Positions 34,254 to 44,062 of a stretch of 64,000 bases of DNA are shown in pieces. A program made the translations under genes and the position numbers. Under the pieces are notes generated by a model, which worked only from the letters and a program-made list of their open reading frames with translations, did no database searches and had not been told where the DNA came from. This DNA comes from Micromonospora inyonensis. Lineage in GTDB: Bacteria > Actinomycetota > Actinomycetes > Mycobacteriales > Micromonosporaceae. The stretch is taken from positions 3,348,001 through 3,412,000 of the forward strand of contig NZ_FMHU01000002.1 in NCBI RefSeq assembly GCF_900091415.1, read 5' to 3'. Numbering within the stretch: the stretch's first letter is position 1; the number at the start of each line of letters is the position of its first letter.

Positions 34254-36119
34254 GTGGCTGTGCCGGTGGTAGACCCCTCGTTGAAGTCCGCGTCCGTGTC
34301 CGCTACGGCCGACCCGCCGACGGACACCCGGCCGGCGACCGGCCGGTTCGTCCGCGCCGACGTCCTGGCCATCGGAGCCTATGTGCTCCTCGGCGTTCTC
34401 GTGTGCCTGAACTACTGGGGGGACGTCGGGAACCGGGTCTCCTCGCACCTGCCCACCGACCACAGCTGGTTCGAGTGGCTCTTCTCGCACGGCGCGTACT
34501 CCGTACGCCACCTGGAGAACCCGCTCTTCTCCGACCGTCAGAACGCCCCGGACGGGGTGAACATGATGGCGAACACCTCGCTGCTCGGGGTGACCCTGCC
34601 GCTGGCCCCGCTGACCCTCCTGCTCGGTCCGCAGGTGGTGTACGCCCTCTACCTGGGCGGCGCGCTGGCGGCCACCGCCGCCACGTCGTACTGGGTGCTC
34701 TCGCGCCGGCTGGTCCGCTCCCGGGCGGCGGCGTTCGTCGGCGGCGCGTTCCTCGGGTTCGCGCCCGGCATCGTGCACCACGCCAACGGGCAGCCGAACT
34801 TCGTGTCGAACTTCCTGCTGCCGTTGATCGTGGCCCGGGTGCTCCGGCTCGGCGAGCCGGGACGGTGGCGGCGCAACGGGCTGGCGCTGGGCCTGCTGGT
34901 CGCGTACCAGATCTTCATCAACGAGGAGATGCTGCTGCTGACGGCGCTGGCCTGCCTGGTGGTCGTGGTCGCGTACGCGGTGGCGCGCTGGCGGGTGGCG
35001 CGGGCCCAGGCCGGCACCTTCCTCGCCGCCCTCGGCGTGGGCGGCGGACTGGCGCTGTTGCTGACCGCGTACCCGATCTGGTTCCAGTTCAACGGCCCGC
35101 AGTCCTACCGGGGCCTCCAGGGTGGCGTCTTCCACAGCTGGGGCGAGGACCTGGCCGCCTTCGTCACCTTCGCCCGGGACACCCTGGCCGGGGACCCGGC
35201 GGTGGAGAAGACCATCGGGTTGACCGAGCAGAACACCTGGTTCGGCTGGCCGGTGGTGCTCGTCACACTGGCGGCGATCGTGCTGCTCTGGCGGCGTTCG
35301 CTGGCCGCCCGGATCGCGGCGGTGCTGGTGGCGGTCTTCACGGTGGTCTCTCTCGGCCCCCGGATCCGCCTGAACGGCGTGGAGACCGGGACCTACGGCC
35401 CCTGGCACTACGTCCCGGACGACCTGCCGCTGGTCGAGATGATGATGCCCACCCGGATGACCCTGGTGGTGACCGGCGCGGTCGGCGTCCTGCTCGCGCT
35501 GGCCTGGGACGCCGCCGCCAGGAGCGGACGACCGGCCCCCGCGTCCGACGCCGACCTCCAGTCGGCCGCCACCGAGGTCGCCGCCGGGCCCCGCCGCCGC
35601 TGGGTCCGGCCGGTCGGGTACGCCGCGATCGCGCTGGCGGTGCTGCCGCTGGTCCCCCGGCCGCTGCCGGCCCAGCAGATCGACCCGCCGCCGGCCTTCA
35701 TCACCTCCGGCGCCTGGCGGCCCTACGTGCCGGACGGCCGGACCCTGGTGCCGGTGCCCGTCCCGAGCAACGTGCACGGCCTGTCCACGCTGCGCTGGAG
35801 CGCGCTGACCCGGCACGAGTTCCCGGTTCCCGGCGGCTACTTCATCGGCCCGGGCCCGAACGACGAGGGCATCTTCGGCGCCCCGAACCGCCCGACCAGC
35901 ACCCTGATCTACTCCACGATGGACAAGGGTGCGGTGCCGGCGCTGACCGACGAGGACCGCCGCCGGGCCGTCGAGGACCTGCGCTTCTGGCGGGCCTCGG
36001 TGGTGGTGCTCGGCGCTCATCCCCGGGAGGCGGTGCTGCGCGAGCTGATGACCGGCCTGCTCGGCGAGCCCCGCCGGGTGGACGACGTGTGGCTCTGGGA
36101 CGTCCGTCCCCTGGTCTGA
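34254..36119 (+). CDS. Polytopic membrane protein, glycosyltransferase-C-like (paralogue A)
   Basis: 621 residues, GTG start (34260 is an alternative). About ten TM helices in the first 500 residues, with an NAPDGVNMMANTSLLG loop after TM1, GFAPGIVHHANGQPN and QIFINEEMLLL. The soluble C-terminal 130 residues hold TLVPVPVPSNVHG, FPVPGGYFIGPG and DVWLWDVRPLV. The layout resembles GT-C/Wzx-like actinomycete proteins of unknown role in polysaccharide assembly. The convergent gene 36131-38119 encodes a clear paralogue with the same motifs. Function is inferred only from topology. Confidence 0.8.
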   Translation: MAVPVVDPSLKSASVSATADPPTDTRPATGRFVRADVLAIGAYVLLGVLVCLNYWGDVGNRVSSHLPTDHSWFEWLFSHGAYSVRHLENPLFSDRQNAPDGVNMMANTSLLGVTLPLAPLTLLLGPQVVYALYLGGALAATAATSYWVLSRRLVRSRAAAFVGGAFLGFAPGIVHHANGQPNFVSNFLLPLIVARVLRLGEPGRWRRNGLALGLLVAYQIFINEEMLLLTALACLVVVVAYAVARWRVARAQAGTFLAALGVGGGLALLLTAYPIWFQFNGPQSYRGLQGGVFHSWGEDLAAFVTFARDTLAGDPAVEKTIGLTEQNTWFGWPVVLVTLAAIVLLWRRSLAARIAAVLVAVFTVVSLGPRIRLNGVETGTYGPWHYVPDDLPLVEMMMPTRMTLVVTGAVGVLLALAWDAAARSGRPAPASDADLQSAATEVAAGPRRRWVRPVGYAAIALAVLPLVPRPLPAQQIDPPPAFITSGAWRPYVPDGRTLVPVPVPSNVHGLSTLRWSALTRHEFPVPGGYFIGPGPNDEGIFGAPNRPTSTLIYSTMDKGAVPALTDEDRRRAVEDLRFWRASVVVLGAHPREAVLRELMTGLLGEPRRVDDVWLWDVRPLV

Positions 36120-36130
36120 GCGACCTCCGG

Positions 36131-38119
36131 TCAGTCGGTGCGGGTGGTGATCGGGCGCACGTCCCAGAGCCACACGTCCTGTTCCCGCCGCGCCGGGCCG
36201 ACGAGTTGCTCGACCGTCTGCCGCAGCGGCTCGACGTTCTTCTGGTCGACTGGCAACACCACGATCGCCGCCCGCCAGTAGCGCAGCTCGTCCAGGGAAC
36301 GGCGACGTTCCCGGTCGGTCAGCTTCGCGGTACGCCCGGTGGTCGCCACCTGCTGGAGAATCTCGCCCACCCCGCTGGGCCGGCCGCCGAACCGACCCGG
36401 GTCACCGGTGTTGCCGTTGCGCGGCGCGAGGAAGTACCCACCGGGAATCTTGAAGTCCAGGTTGGTCGAGGCGGCCCAGCGCATGCCGTGGGTGTTGCCC
36501 ATGCTCGGAATCGGCACCGGCACCAGGGTCTGCTCCGCCGCGACGTACCGTCGCCACCGGTCGGAGGTGATAAAGTCCGGCACCGGCGGGCGGTCGGTCA
36601 CCTTCAGTGGCATCGGGGCGATCGGCAGCAGCGCCATGACCAGGCCGGCGCCGACCAGGGTGCGGGTGTGCTGGGCCAACGGACGCGTCGTCCAGGCCCG
36701 CTCGACGGCAACGGCCAGCAGCACGCCGATGACCACCGTCGTGATCATCCCGAACCGGGTGGGCACCACCGCGTCCAGCAGCGGCAGGTGGACCAGCCAC
36801 TCCCACGGGCCGGTGAACAGGTCCCGGTCCCACCAGGAGATTCGCTCCCCCAGCGAGAGCACGGCGTAGAAGGCGCCGGTGACCGCGAGCGCCCGCACGA
36901 CGACCTCCCGACGCAGCCACAGCACGATGCCGATGGTGATCAGCACCAGGCTCCACCCGAAGAAGGCGTTCTCCTCCGAGTAGTTGGGGGCCAGGTTGGC
37001 GTTGGCCCGCTCGTTACCGCCGAGGGTCGGCGAGCCCGGTGTGACGAACGCCGCGATGTCGTTGCCGTAGTCGCGGACCGCGTCGCTGAGCCCGTGGTAC
37101 GCCATCGGGCCACCGAACTGGATGTAGAGCGGGTACGCCAGCAGCGCCCCGGCCACCACGGTGCAGACCCCGAGCGCGACCGCCGTCGGACGCCAGGCGG
37201 ACGACCAGAGTTCCCGCCGCTGGGCCAGCACGGCGAGCAGGAAGATGCCGCAGGCCATCGCGGTGAAGAGCAGGATCTCCTCGTTGATGAAGGCCTGCCA
37301 GGTGACCAGCAGCGCCAGGATCACCCCGTCCCGCACCGGCCGGCGGGAACGGGTGACGACCAGCACCCGCCAGACGATGAACGGCAGCAGCCACTGCGAG
37401 ATGATGTTGGGGTGCCAGTTGGCGTGCGAGAGCATGGCCGGGGAGAACCCGCAGAACCAGCCGCCGACCAGGGCCGCCAGCGGGGTCCGTAGGACGTGCC
37501 GGGAGAGCACGAAGTACCAGGTCGAGGCGGTGCCGGCCAGGGCGAGGGTGACCAGCACCACGAAGGTCACCGCCGGGCCGAAGAGCAGCGTGATCGGCAC
37601 CATCGGAATGCCGAGCGCCAGGATGGCCGTGTTGGCCATCAGGTTGACCCCGTCGGGGTAGTTGAACTGTTCGGTGTAGAACGGGAACTCGCCGTGCAGC
37701 ACCACCCGGACCGAGTGGGCGAGGAAGAACTGCACCTGGGCCGGGTCGCTGCTGTAGAGCGAGGCCACCCGGCCGGCCGGGTCGACCCAGATCTGGCTGG
37801 TCACCCAGATCGCGGCGAGCAGGAAGAAGCCGAAGACGCCGAGGTCCCGCCGCCAGGTGGGCCACCGTCGACGCCGGTCGGCGGTGGCCCCCGCCAGGGC
37901 ACCGGGGGTGTCCGTGCCGCCGGCCTCCGCCCGGACGACCGTGGGCTCCCCGTCGGCCGTGGTCCCGTCCACCGGTCCCCCGTCGGGCGTCCGCGCGTCG
38001 AGCGTCCGCGCGTCGACGGAGCGGGCGGCGACCCGCCCGGTCGCCACTGTCGGGTCGCTTCCCGGGCCGGTGGTGGCGGATTCCAGCGTGGATACCCCAC
38101 GGGGCACGGCAGGCGTCAC
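36131..38119 (-). CDS. Polytopic membrane protein, glycosyltransferase-C-like (paralogue B)
   Basis: 662 residues. A charged, low-complexity N-terminus of about 90 residues precedes ten or so TM helices. Shared motifs with the convergent neighbour are NYPDGVNLMANTAILALG, GFSPAMLSHANWHPN, QAFINEEILLFT, TLVPVPIPSMGNTHG, KIPGGYFLAPR and DVWLWDVRPI. The first external loop after TM1 with an acidic residue is as in GT-C enzymes, but no DxD/ExD can be assigned surely. Only 11 bases separate the two stop codons. A role in envelope glycan assembly is a guess. Confidence 0.8.
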   Translation of the reverse strand: MTPAVPRGVSTLESATTGPGSDPTVATGRVAARSVDARTLDARTPDGGPVDGTTADGEPTVVRAEAGGTDTPGALAGATADRRRRWPTWRRDLGVFGFFLLAAIWVTSQIWVDPAGRVASLYSSDPAQVQFFLAHSVRVVLHGEFPFYTEQFNYPDGVNLMANTAILALGIPMVPITLLFGPAVTFVVLVTLALAGTASTWYFVLSRHVLRTPLAALVGGWFCGFSPAMLSHANWHPNIISQWLLPFIVWRVLVVTRSRRPVRDGVILALLVTWQAFINEEILLFTAMACGIFLLAVLAQRRELWSSAWRPTAVALGVCTVVAGALLAYPLYIQFGGPMAYHGLSDAVRDYGNDIAAFVTPGSPTLGGNERANANLAPNYSEENAFFGWSLVLITIGIVLWLRREVVVRALAVTGAFYAVLSLGERISWWDRDLFTGPWEWLVHLPLLDAVVPTRFGMITTVVIGVLLAVAVERAWTTRPLAQHTRTLVGAGLVMALLPIAPMPLKVTDRPPVPDFITSDRWRRYVAAEQTLVPVPIPSMGNTHGMRWAASTNLDFKIPGGYFLAPRNGNTGDPGRFGGRPSGVGEILQQVATTGRTAKLTDRERRRSLDELRYWRAAIVVLPVDQKNVEPLRQTVEQLVGPARREQDVWLWDVRPITTRTD

Positions 38120-38285
38120 AGTCGGCGGAGTCTACCGGAGCAGAGAAAAGCCACGAAAACGCCGGCGACGCCCGGGACGGACGCCACAGTGCCCGCGTCC
38201 CGCGGCCCGAGGCGCCGGCCGGGGACCTCCGGACATCTCGTAGCATGTGGCTTCCGGACCGGGCAGAACGATCGGGGGCGTACAC

Positions 38286-39479
38286 GTGGCTTCAGTCCGC
38301 TGGCGCGGCAGGACGGCCACGGCGCTGCTGGCCCTGGCCCTGACGGCGGCCGGCTGCGGGCCGGTCGCCCAGCGGCAGCAGGCCCGGCTTCCGGTCGGCT
38401 ACGACTCCCTCGACGGTGCCCTGGCGGTGTGGCCGGCGCGGGGCGGTCTGGCCGCGGACGCCGACGCGACGGCCGCACTGACCGAGGCGGTCCGCGACTG
38501 GCGCTCACCGGTCGACGACCGGGTCCACCTGCCCACCTCGGGCATCCTCTGGTCCGGCGAGGTCGGCGGGACGCGGCTGGCACTGGTCGCCGCCGACGTG
38601 CCCGGGGAGAGTGCCTCCTGGCTGCTCCAGCTCACCGGCGACGGGTCGCGGTACACGGTCACCCGGGCCGTCGACTACACCGACCGGGGCTACCTGGTCT
38701 ACGCCGACGTGCTGCCGGTGCAGCTCGGTGCCGAACGCCGCTATCTCACCTCCGCCCGCGTGGAGCGCCTGCTCGGGCCGGACGGGCGGCCACTGGCCGT
38801 CACCGACGGCCTGACCGGGCCGGTCGCCGTCCCGGCCTGCGCGGCCGTGCCACTGACCGCCACCCTGCGGGCCACCGCGTCGCTGCCGCGCGGCCGGGCC
38901 GCGGACCGCCTGATCGACCTGGGTACGGCCACCGAACCGCCCCGCTACCCGCTGGTGCGCGACGATTCCGGCGCCGGCCAGCGGGCCCTGCACGGGTTGG
39001 ACACCTGCCAGCTCGCCGGGGAGGACGGCCCGTTCGTCAGCGTCCCCCGTCGGGTGCGCGACCGGGAGACCCCCGAGTCGGTCCCGCGCTCCTGGCCGAT
39101 GGAGCAGATCACCACCCGGGTGCTGGGCGAGATCACCCTCGACGGTGGCGCGTCGGCCGAGTTGAAGCAGCTCAGATGGGAGAGCGAGGCGGGACCGATG
39201 ACGGCCCTGGTGCACCGCTCCCCCGCCGGGGGACCGACCGTGATCTCCTCCGCCGACCGGACCAGCACCCTCCAGACGTACGTGCTGCCGGTGCCGGGAC
39301 AGCCGCTGGTGGTCCTGAGCTGGCGGGCCAGCCAGACGACCTCCCTGTCCACCCCGCCGGGCACCCGACGACTGGTGGACCGCCCCGGTCTGGTGGTCGT
39401 GCCGCAACCGGAGTCCAACCAGACCTTCAGCCTGGCCAACGCCGAACGCACCTACTACCGCTCGGTCAGCGGGCGCTGA
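38286..39479 (+). CDS. Putative secreted lipoprotein of unknown function
   Basis: 397 residues from GTG 38286. The N-terminus MASVRWRGRTATALLALALTAAGC is a lipoprotein signal peptide (lipobox TAAGC). The mature part has beta-rich character with a few Cys (VPACAAVPL, LDTCQLAG) and no recognised domain. A longer start at 38247 would place residues before the signal peptide, so it is rejected. It is divergent from paralogue B with about 165 bases between starts. Function is unknown; a link to the envelope genes next door is possible. Confidence 0.72.
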   Translation: MASVRWRGRTATALLALALTAAGCGPVAQRQQARLPVGYDSLDGALAVWPARGGLAADADATAALTEAVRDWRSPVDDRVHLPTSGILWSGEVGGTRLALVAADVPGESASWLLQLTGDGSRYTVTRAVDYTDRGYLVYADVLPVQLGAERRYLTSARVERLLGPDGRPLAVTDGLTGPVAVPACAAVPLTATLRATASLPRGRAADRLIDLGTATEPPRYPLVRDDSGAGQRALHGLDTCQLAGEDGPFVSVPRRVRDRETPESVPRSWPMEQITTRVLGEITLDGGASAELKQLRWESEAGPMTALVHRSPAGGPTVISSADRTSTLQTYVLPVPGQPLVVLSWRASQTTSLSTPPGTRRLVDRPGLVVVPQPESNQTFSLANAERTYYRSVSGR

Positions 39480-39485
39480 CCCGCT

Positions 39486-39507
39486 GCGGGCACCAGCGGG
39501 TGCCCGC
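39486..39507 (+). terminator. Hairpin terminator after the lipoprotein gene
   Basis: GCGGGCACC (39486-39494) pairs with GGTGCCCGC (39499-39507) around a 4-base loop, 7 bases after the stop codon. Confidence 0.65.
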
Positions 39508-39563
39508 GTCCCCGCCGGCCCCGGGCCCACCCGTCCGGCCCCGGCCGTCGGCGAGGTAGCCAA

Positions 39564-39595
39564 ACGGCCGGCGACCCGCGTGGGGTGCCGGCCGT
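39564..39595 (-). terminator. Hairpin terminator after dxs
   Basis: ACGGCCGGCGACCC (39564-39577) pairs with GGGTGCCGGCCGT (39583-39595) with one bulged base, 14 bases beyond the dxs stop on the minus strand. Confidence 0.6.
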
Positions 39596-39609
39596 CCGCC
39601 AGGGGTGGG

Positions 39610-41562
39610 TCAGTTCTGTGCCGCGGGTTTGCCGGCGGCGAGTCGGACCGGCTCGACCGGCTCGGAGTCGATGCCGGAGATCCAACCGGTGACGTCGCGG
39701 GCCACGTCCTGCGCGGTCAGGCCCAGGTCGGCGAGGATCTGCGCCCGGGTGCCGTGCGGGTGCCAGTCGGCCGGTACGCCGAGGTCGCGCAGCGGGACCC
39801 GGACGTCGGCGTCGCGCATCGCCTGGGCCAGCGCGTTGCCGACGCCACCGGTGCGGACGCCGTCCTCGACGGTGACCACGAGCCGGTGTGCTGCGGCCAG
39901 CTCGACCAGTTCCGCCGGGACCGGCCGCACCCAGCGCGGGTCGACCACGGTGACCCCGTAGCCCTGCTCGGCCAGCCGGGTGGCGACCTCCATGCCGAGC
40001 TGGCCGAAGGAGCCGACCGCGACCAGCAGCACGTCCTTGCGCTCCGCCTCGGCCAGCACGTCCACCGGGCCGACCCGGCGCACGGCGGGCAGGTCGGCGG
40101 CGACCGTACCGGTCGGGAAGCGGACGATGGTCGGGCCGTCGTCGACGGCGACCGCCTCGCGCAACTCCTCGCGCAGCGTGGCGGCGTCCCGGGGTGCGGC
40201 GATCCGCAGGCCCGGTACCACCCCGAAGACCGACATGTCCCACAGTCCGTAGTGGCTCGGCCCGTCGGGGCCGGTGACGCCGGCCCGGTCCAGCACGAAG
40301 GTCACCGGCAGCCGGTGCATCGCCACGTCCAGCAGGACCTGGTCGAAGGCCCGGTTGAGGAAGGTCGCGTAGACCGCCACCACCGGGTGCAGCCCGCCGA
40401 GCGCCAGCCCGGCCGCCGAGGTGGCCGCGTGCTGCTCGGCGATGCCGACGTCGTAGACCCGGTCGGGGTACTTGCGGGCCAGCTTGGCGATGCCGGTCGG
40501 CTCGGCCATCGCGGCGGTGATGCCCACCACGTCGGGCCGCCCGTCGGCGATCGCGACCAGTTCGTCGGCGAAGACGTTCGTCCACTTCACCGCCGGCGCG
40601 GCGACCAGCTTGCCGGTCTCGACGTCGAAGGCGCCGGGACCGTGGAAGCAGTCCGCCTCGTCCTCCTCGGCGGGGCGGTAGCCGTAGCCCTTGCGGGTCA
40701 CCGCGTGCACGATCACCGGACCACCGAAGTTCTTCGCCGCCCGCAGCGCCGACTCGACCGCGCCGACGTCGTGCCCGTCCACCGGGCCGACGTACTTGAT
40801 GCCGAGGTCCTCGAACATCGCCTGCGGGGCGACCGCGTCCTTGATGCCCTTCTTGACCGCGTGCAGCACCTCGTACATCGGCCGTCCGACCAGGGGGGTC
40901 GAGCCGAGGGCGTCCTTGACGGTGTCCAGGATCTTCTCGTAGCCGGGGTTGAGCCGCAGCGACGAGAGGTGGTCGGCGAGCCCGCCGATGGTCGGCGCGT
41001 ACGAGCGGCCGTTGTCGTTGACCACGATGACCAGCGGGTTGCCGGCGGTGGCGATGTTGTTCAGCGCCTCCCAGCACATGCCGCCGGTCAGCGCGCCGTC
41101 ACCGACCACGGCGACCACGCTGCGCTGCTCACCCCGGAGCTTGTACGCCTTGGCGAGGCCGTCCGCGTAGGAGAGCGCGGTGGAGGCGTGCGAGTTCTCG
41201 ATCAGGTCGTGCTCGCTCTCGGCCTGGCTGGGGTAGCCGGAGAGGCCGCCGCGCTGCCGCAGCCGGTCGAAGCCGGCCTGCCGGCCGGTGAGGATCTTGT
41301 GTACGTACGCCTGGTGGCCGGTGTCGAACAGGAGCCGGTCGCGAGGGGAGTCGAAGACCCGGTGCATGGCGACGGTCAGCTCCACCACGCCGAGGTTGGG
41401 GCCGATGTGCCCACCGGTGCGGGACACCTTGGCGATCAGGAAGTCCCGGATCTCGGCGGCGAGGATGTCCAGTTCCTCGGCGGACATCCGCTTGACGTCC
41501 TGCGGACCGCGCACCGTGGCCAGTAGCCGGCCGTGGTTGGCCGTGTCCTCTTCAACACTCAT
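39610..41562 (-). CDS. dxs: 1-deoxy-D-xylulose-5-phosphate synthase
   Basis: 650 residues from ATG 41562. Thiamine diphosphate motif [16 protein letters not shown] (GDG...N), the substrate and cofactor His in [18 protein letters not shown], the transketolase-like [18 protein letters not shown] and [19 protein letters not shown] are all visible. It makes DXP from pyruvate and glyceraldehyde-3-phosphate, first step of the MEP isoprenoid pathway. It lies 11 bases after the anmK stop on the same strand, probably in one transcript. Confidence 0.96.
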   Translation of the reverse strand: MSVEEDTANHGRLLATVRGPQDVKRMSAEELDILAAEIRDFLIAKVSRTGGHIGPNLGVVELTVAMHRVFDSPRDRLLFDTGHQAYVHKILTGRQAGFDRLRQRGGLSGYPSQAESEHDLIENSHASTALSYADGLAKAYKLRGEQRSVVAVVGDGALTGGMCWEALNNIATAGNPLVIVVNDNGRSYAPTIGGLADHLSSLRLNPGYEKILDTVKDALGSTPLVGRPMYEVLHAVKKGIKDAVAPQAMFEDLGIKYVGPVDGHDVGAVESALRAAKNFGGPVIVHAVTRKGYGYRPAEEDEADCFHGPGAFDVETGKLVAAPAVKWTNVFADELVAIADGRPDVVGITAAMAEPTGIAKLARKYPDRVYDVGIAEQHAATSAAGLALGGLHPVVAVYATFLNRAFDQVLLDVAMHRLPVTFVLDRAGVTGPDGPSHYGLWDMSVFGVVPGLRIAAPRDAATLREELREAVAVDDGPTIVRFPTGTVAADLPAVRRVGPVDVLAEAERKDVLLVAVGSFGQLGMEVATRLAEQGYGVTVVDPRWVRPVPAELVELAAAHRLVVTVEDGVRTGGVGNALAQAMRDADVRVPLRDLGVPADWHPHGTRAQILADLGLTAQDVARDVTGWISGIDSEPVEPVRLAAGKPAAQN

Positions 41563-41573
41563 AGGCGATGAGT

Positions 41574-42793
41574 CTATCGGCCGTCGCGCAACCCGCAGTC
41601 CGGGCCGGAACTCGCCCCGGACCGCCCGTCGACCACCCGCAGCCGTCGCGGGGCACCGGTGGCGACGCCGGCACTGGGCGGCCCGGCGGGGGTCCACGCA
41701 CCGAGCACCGCGGCCCGCCGCGCCCCGGTGACCGAGGGCACCGCCCCCGGCAGGCCGTGCCAGGAGAGCCAGCCCAGCAGGGCGAACGCGTACGCCTCTC
41801 TGGCCTGCGCGGGCACCCCCAGCTCGTCGGTGGTACGCAGCCGCCAGCGCCCGTCCCCGAGAGCGGCCAGCCGGTGCAGCAGGGTGGGGTTGCGCACCCC
41901 GCCGCCGGCCGCCACCACCTCGACCACCCGGTGCCGGTCGCACGCGGCGGCCACCGTCCGGGCGGTCAGCTCGGTCAGCGTGGCGAACACGTCGTCGACG
42001 GCCACCGGCCCGTCCAGCGCGGCGAGCCGGTCGGCCAGGTAGCCGGCGTGGAACAGCTCCTTCCCGGTCGACTTGGGCGGCGGCGCGGCGTAGTAGGGCT
42101 CGGCGAGCAGCGACGCCAGCAGGGCCGGGTGCACCCGGCCGGCGGCGGCACGTGCGCCACCTGCGTCGCAGGGCGCGTCGAGGAACCGGTGGGCCGCCGC
42201 GTCGAGCAGCGCATTCGCCGGCCCGATGTCGTACCCGACCGGGGGCACGCCGGGCGCGACCACGGTGAGGTTGGCGATGCCGCCGAGGTTCAGCGCCGCG
42301 CGGGGCGCGGTGGCGTCCGGGTCGGCGAGCAGCAGCGCGTCGAAGGCCGGCACCAGGGGCGCGCCCTGCCCACCGGCGACGACGTCCGCGCTGCGTAGGT
42401 CACTGAGCACCGGTACGCCCACCCGGGCGGCCACCCGGGCCGCACTGCCGAGTTGCAGGGTGCCCCGGGCCCGCCCCGCCTCCACCCAGTGGAAGACCGT
42501 CTGCCCGGGTGAGACGACCAAGTCGACGTCGCCGCCGGCCAGCGCCACCCCGACCGCCGCCGCCTCGGCGAACACCTCACCGAGGCGGTTGTCCAGCCGG
42601 CAGACCGCCTCGACGGTGGTCGGGTTCGGTGGCAGCGCCGCCCGATCGCGGCGCGCAGGTCGTCGTCGTAGTCGATCCCCCGGTGGCCGAGCGGGCGCAG
42701 CAGCAGCGTCTCCCCCTCGACCGCGAACCCGGCGGCGGCCACGTCCACCCCGTCGTAGGAGGTGCCGGACATCAGGCCCACGACCCGTAGCAC
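41574..42793 (-). pseudogene. anmK: Anhydro-N-acetylmuramic acid kinase, frameshifted
   Basis: The 5' part from ATG 42793 has VVGLMSGTSYDGVDVAAAGF (the family's ATP/sugar motif) and RGIDYDDDLRAAIG, then loses sense. From about 42640 the next frame continues LPPNPTTVEAVCRLDNRLGEVFAEAA...HWVEAGRARGTLQLG...[12 protein letters not shown]...[14 protein letters not shown] through [14 protein letters not shown] to a TAG at 41574. One G missing from the minus-strand G run at 42641-42643 explains the shift (GGGG to GGG). AnmK phosphorylates anhydro-MurNAc in cell wall recycling. Unless it is a sequencing error, the gene is inactive. Confidence 0.8.
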
Positions 42794-42796
42794 GGC

Positions 42797-44062
42797 TCAG
42801 CCTTCCCGGGCCGGGGGCAGCAGCAGCCCGACCAGCTCGACGTGCTGGGTCATCGGGAACAGGTCGAACCCGCGCAGGGCGGCCAGCCGCCATCCGGCGG
42901 CGGTGAAGGTGCGTACGTCCCGGGCGAAGGCGGCCGGGTCGCAGGCCACGTACGCCACCGCACGCGGCGCGGCGGCGACCAGGCCACGGACCACCTGGGC
43001 CCCCGCGCCGGCCCGGGGCGGGTCGAGCACCACCACGTCGACCGGGCCGGTGATCCGCCGGCGGGCCAGGGCCGTCTCGACCCGGGCCGCCACCACCTCC
43101 ACCCGCCCGGTGTCGGCCAGGTTCTCCCGGGCGGCCCGGACGCCGTCGGCCGCCGCCTCGACCAGGGTCACCCGGCCGGTCGGGCCGACGCGGTCGGCGA
43201 GCGCGGCGGCGAAGAGGCCAGCCCCGCCGTAGAGGTCCCAGGCGGATTCCCCGGCCCGCGGTTCGAGCAACTCCAGCACCGCCGCGACCAGGGTGTCCGC
43301 CGCGGCCGGGTGGACCTGCCAGAAGCTGCCTGCCGGCAGTGCCCAGTCCCGGCCGGCGGCCACCTCGCGAACCGTCGCCGGCCCGCGCACCGGCGTGCCG
43401 ACCCCCTCGGTCACCGCGGTGACGGTCACGTCCCCGCCGGTGGAGGCGACCACCTCCACCGCCTCGGCCTCCGGCCAGCGGGTGCCGTCGGCCGCCAGCA
43501 CCCCCGTCTCCTGGACGGCCGGGTGGGCGATCAGGCAACGGTCGATCGGGACGACCTCGTGCGAGCGGTGCTTGAGCAGCCCCGCCCGGCCGGCCGCGTC
43601 GACCGCGTACCGGACCCGGGAGCGCCAGCCCAGCGGTCCGCCGGGCAACGCCGCGACCCGGGGGTCGAGCGCGTCCACCTCCGCGTCGGTCAGACCACCG
43701 AGCCGGGTGAGCTGCTCGCGCACCACCGACGTTTTCCAGTCGCGCTGCGCCTCCGGCGCGACGTGCTGGAGGTCGCAGCCCCCGCAGCGCCCCGGCCCGG
43801 CGTACGGGCAGGGCGGTTCGACCCGCTGCGGCGCGGCCGCCAGGACGGTCACCGCGTCGGCCCGGAGGAAGCCCCGGTGCACCTCGGTGACCTCGGCGAC
43901 GACCCGCTCCCCGGGGAGCGCGTGCCGGACGAAGACCACCTGGCCGTCGAGCCTCGCCACGCAGTGCCCGCCCGGGGCGACCGCCCCGACCGTCACCTCG
44001 ATCCGCTCGGCCTCCTCCGGTCCCATCCGTGCCCCCTCCATCTCGACGTCGACGTCACTCAT
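42797..44062 (-). CDS. TrmA/RlmD-family RNA (uracil-5)-methyltransferase
   Basis: 421 residues. An N-terminal TRAM domain (about 20-80) precedes a Cys cluster CPYAGPGRCGGCDLQH fit for the [4Fe-4S] site of RlmD-type enzymes. The SAM domain has SAWDLYGGAGLFAAALADR (motif I) and VVVLDPPRAG (motif IV). The catalytic Cys is in YVACDPAAFARDVRT. The target may be a uracil in 23S rRNA or tRNA; the Fe-S-like cluster favours RlmD or RlmC, but I cannot tell which base. The start overlaps the transporter gene by 8 bases, so it is cotranscribed with it. Confidence 0.9.
   Translation of the reverse strand: MSDVDVEMEGARMGPEEAERIEVTVGAVAPGGHCVARLDGQVVFVRHALPGERVVAEVTEVHRGFLRADAVTVLAAAPQRVEPPCPYAGPGRCGGCDLQHVAPEAQRDWKTSVVREQLTRLGGLTDAEVDALDPRVAALPGGPLGWRSRVRYAVDAAGRAGLLKHRSHEVVPIDRCLIAHPAVQETGVLAADGTRWPEAEAVEVVASTGGDVTVTAVTEGVGTPVRGPATVREVAAGRDWALPAGSFWQVHPAAADTLVAAVLELLEPRAGESAWDLYGGAGLFAAALADRVGPTGRVTLVEAAADGVRAARENLADTGRVEVVAARVETALARRRITGPVDVVVLDPPRAGAGAQVVRGLVAAAPRAVAYVACDPAAFARDVRTFTAAGWRLAALRGFDLFPMTQHVELVGLLLPPAREG

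Noticed and set aside
34244..37492. A 1082-codon open frame on the plus strand
   Set aside because: It overlaps both paralogous membrane protein genes out of frame or antisense, with no domain and typical shadow composition.
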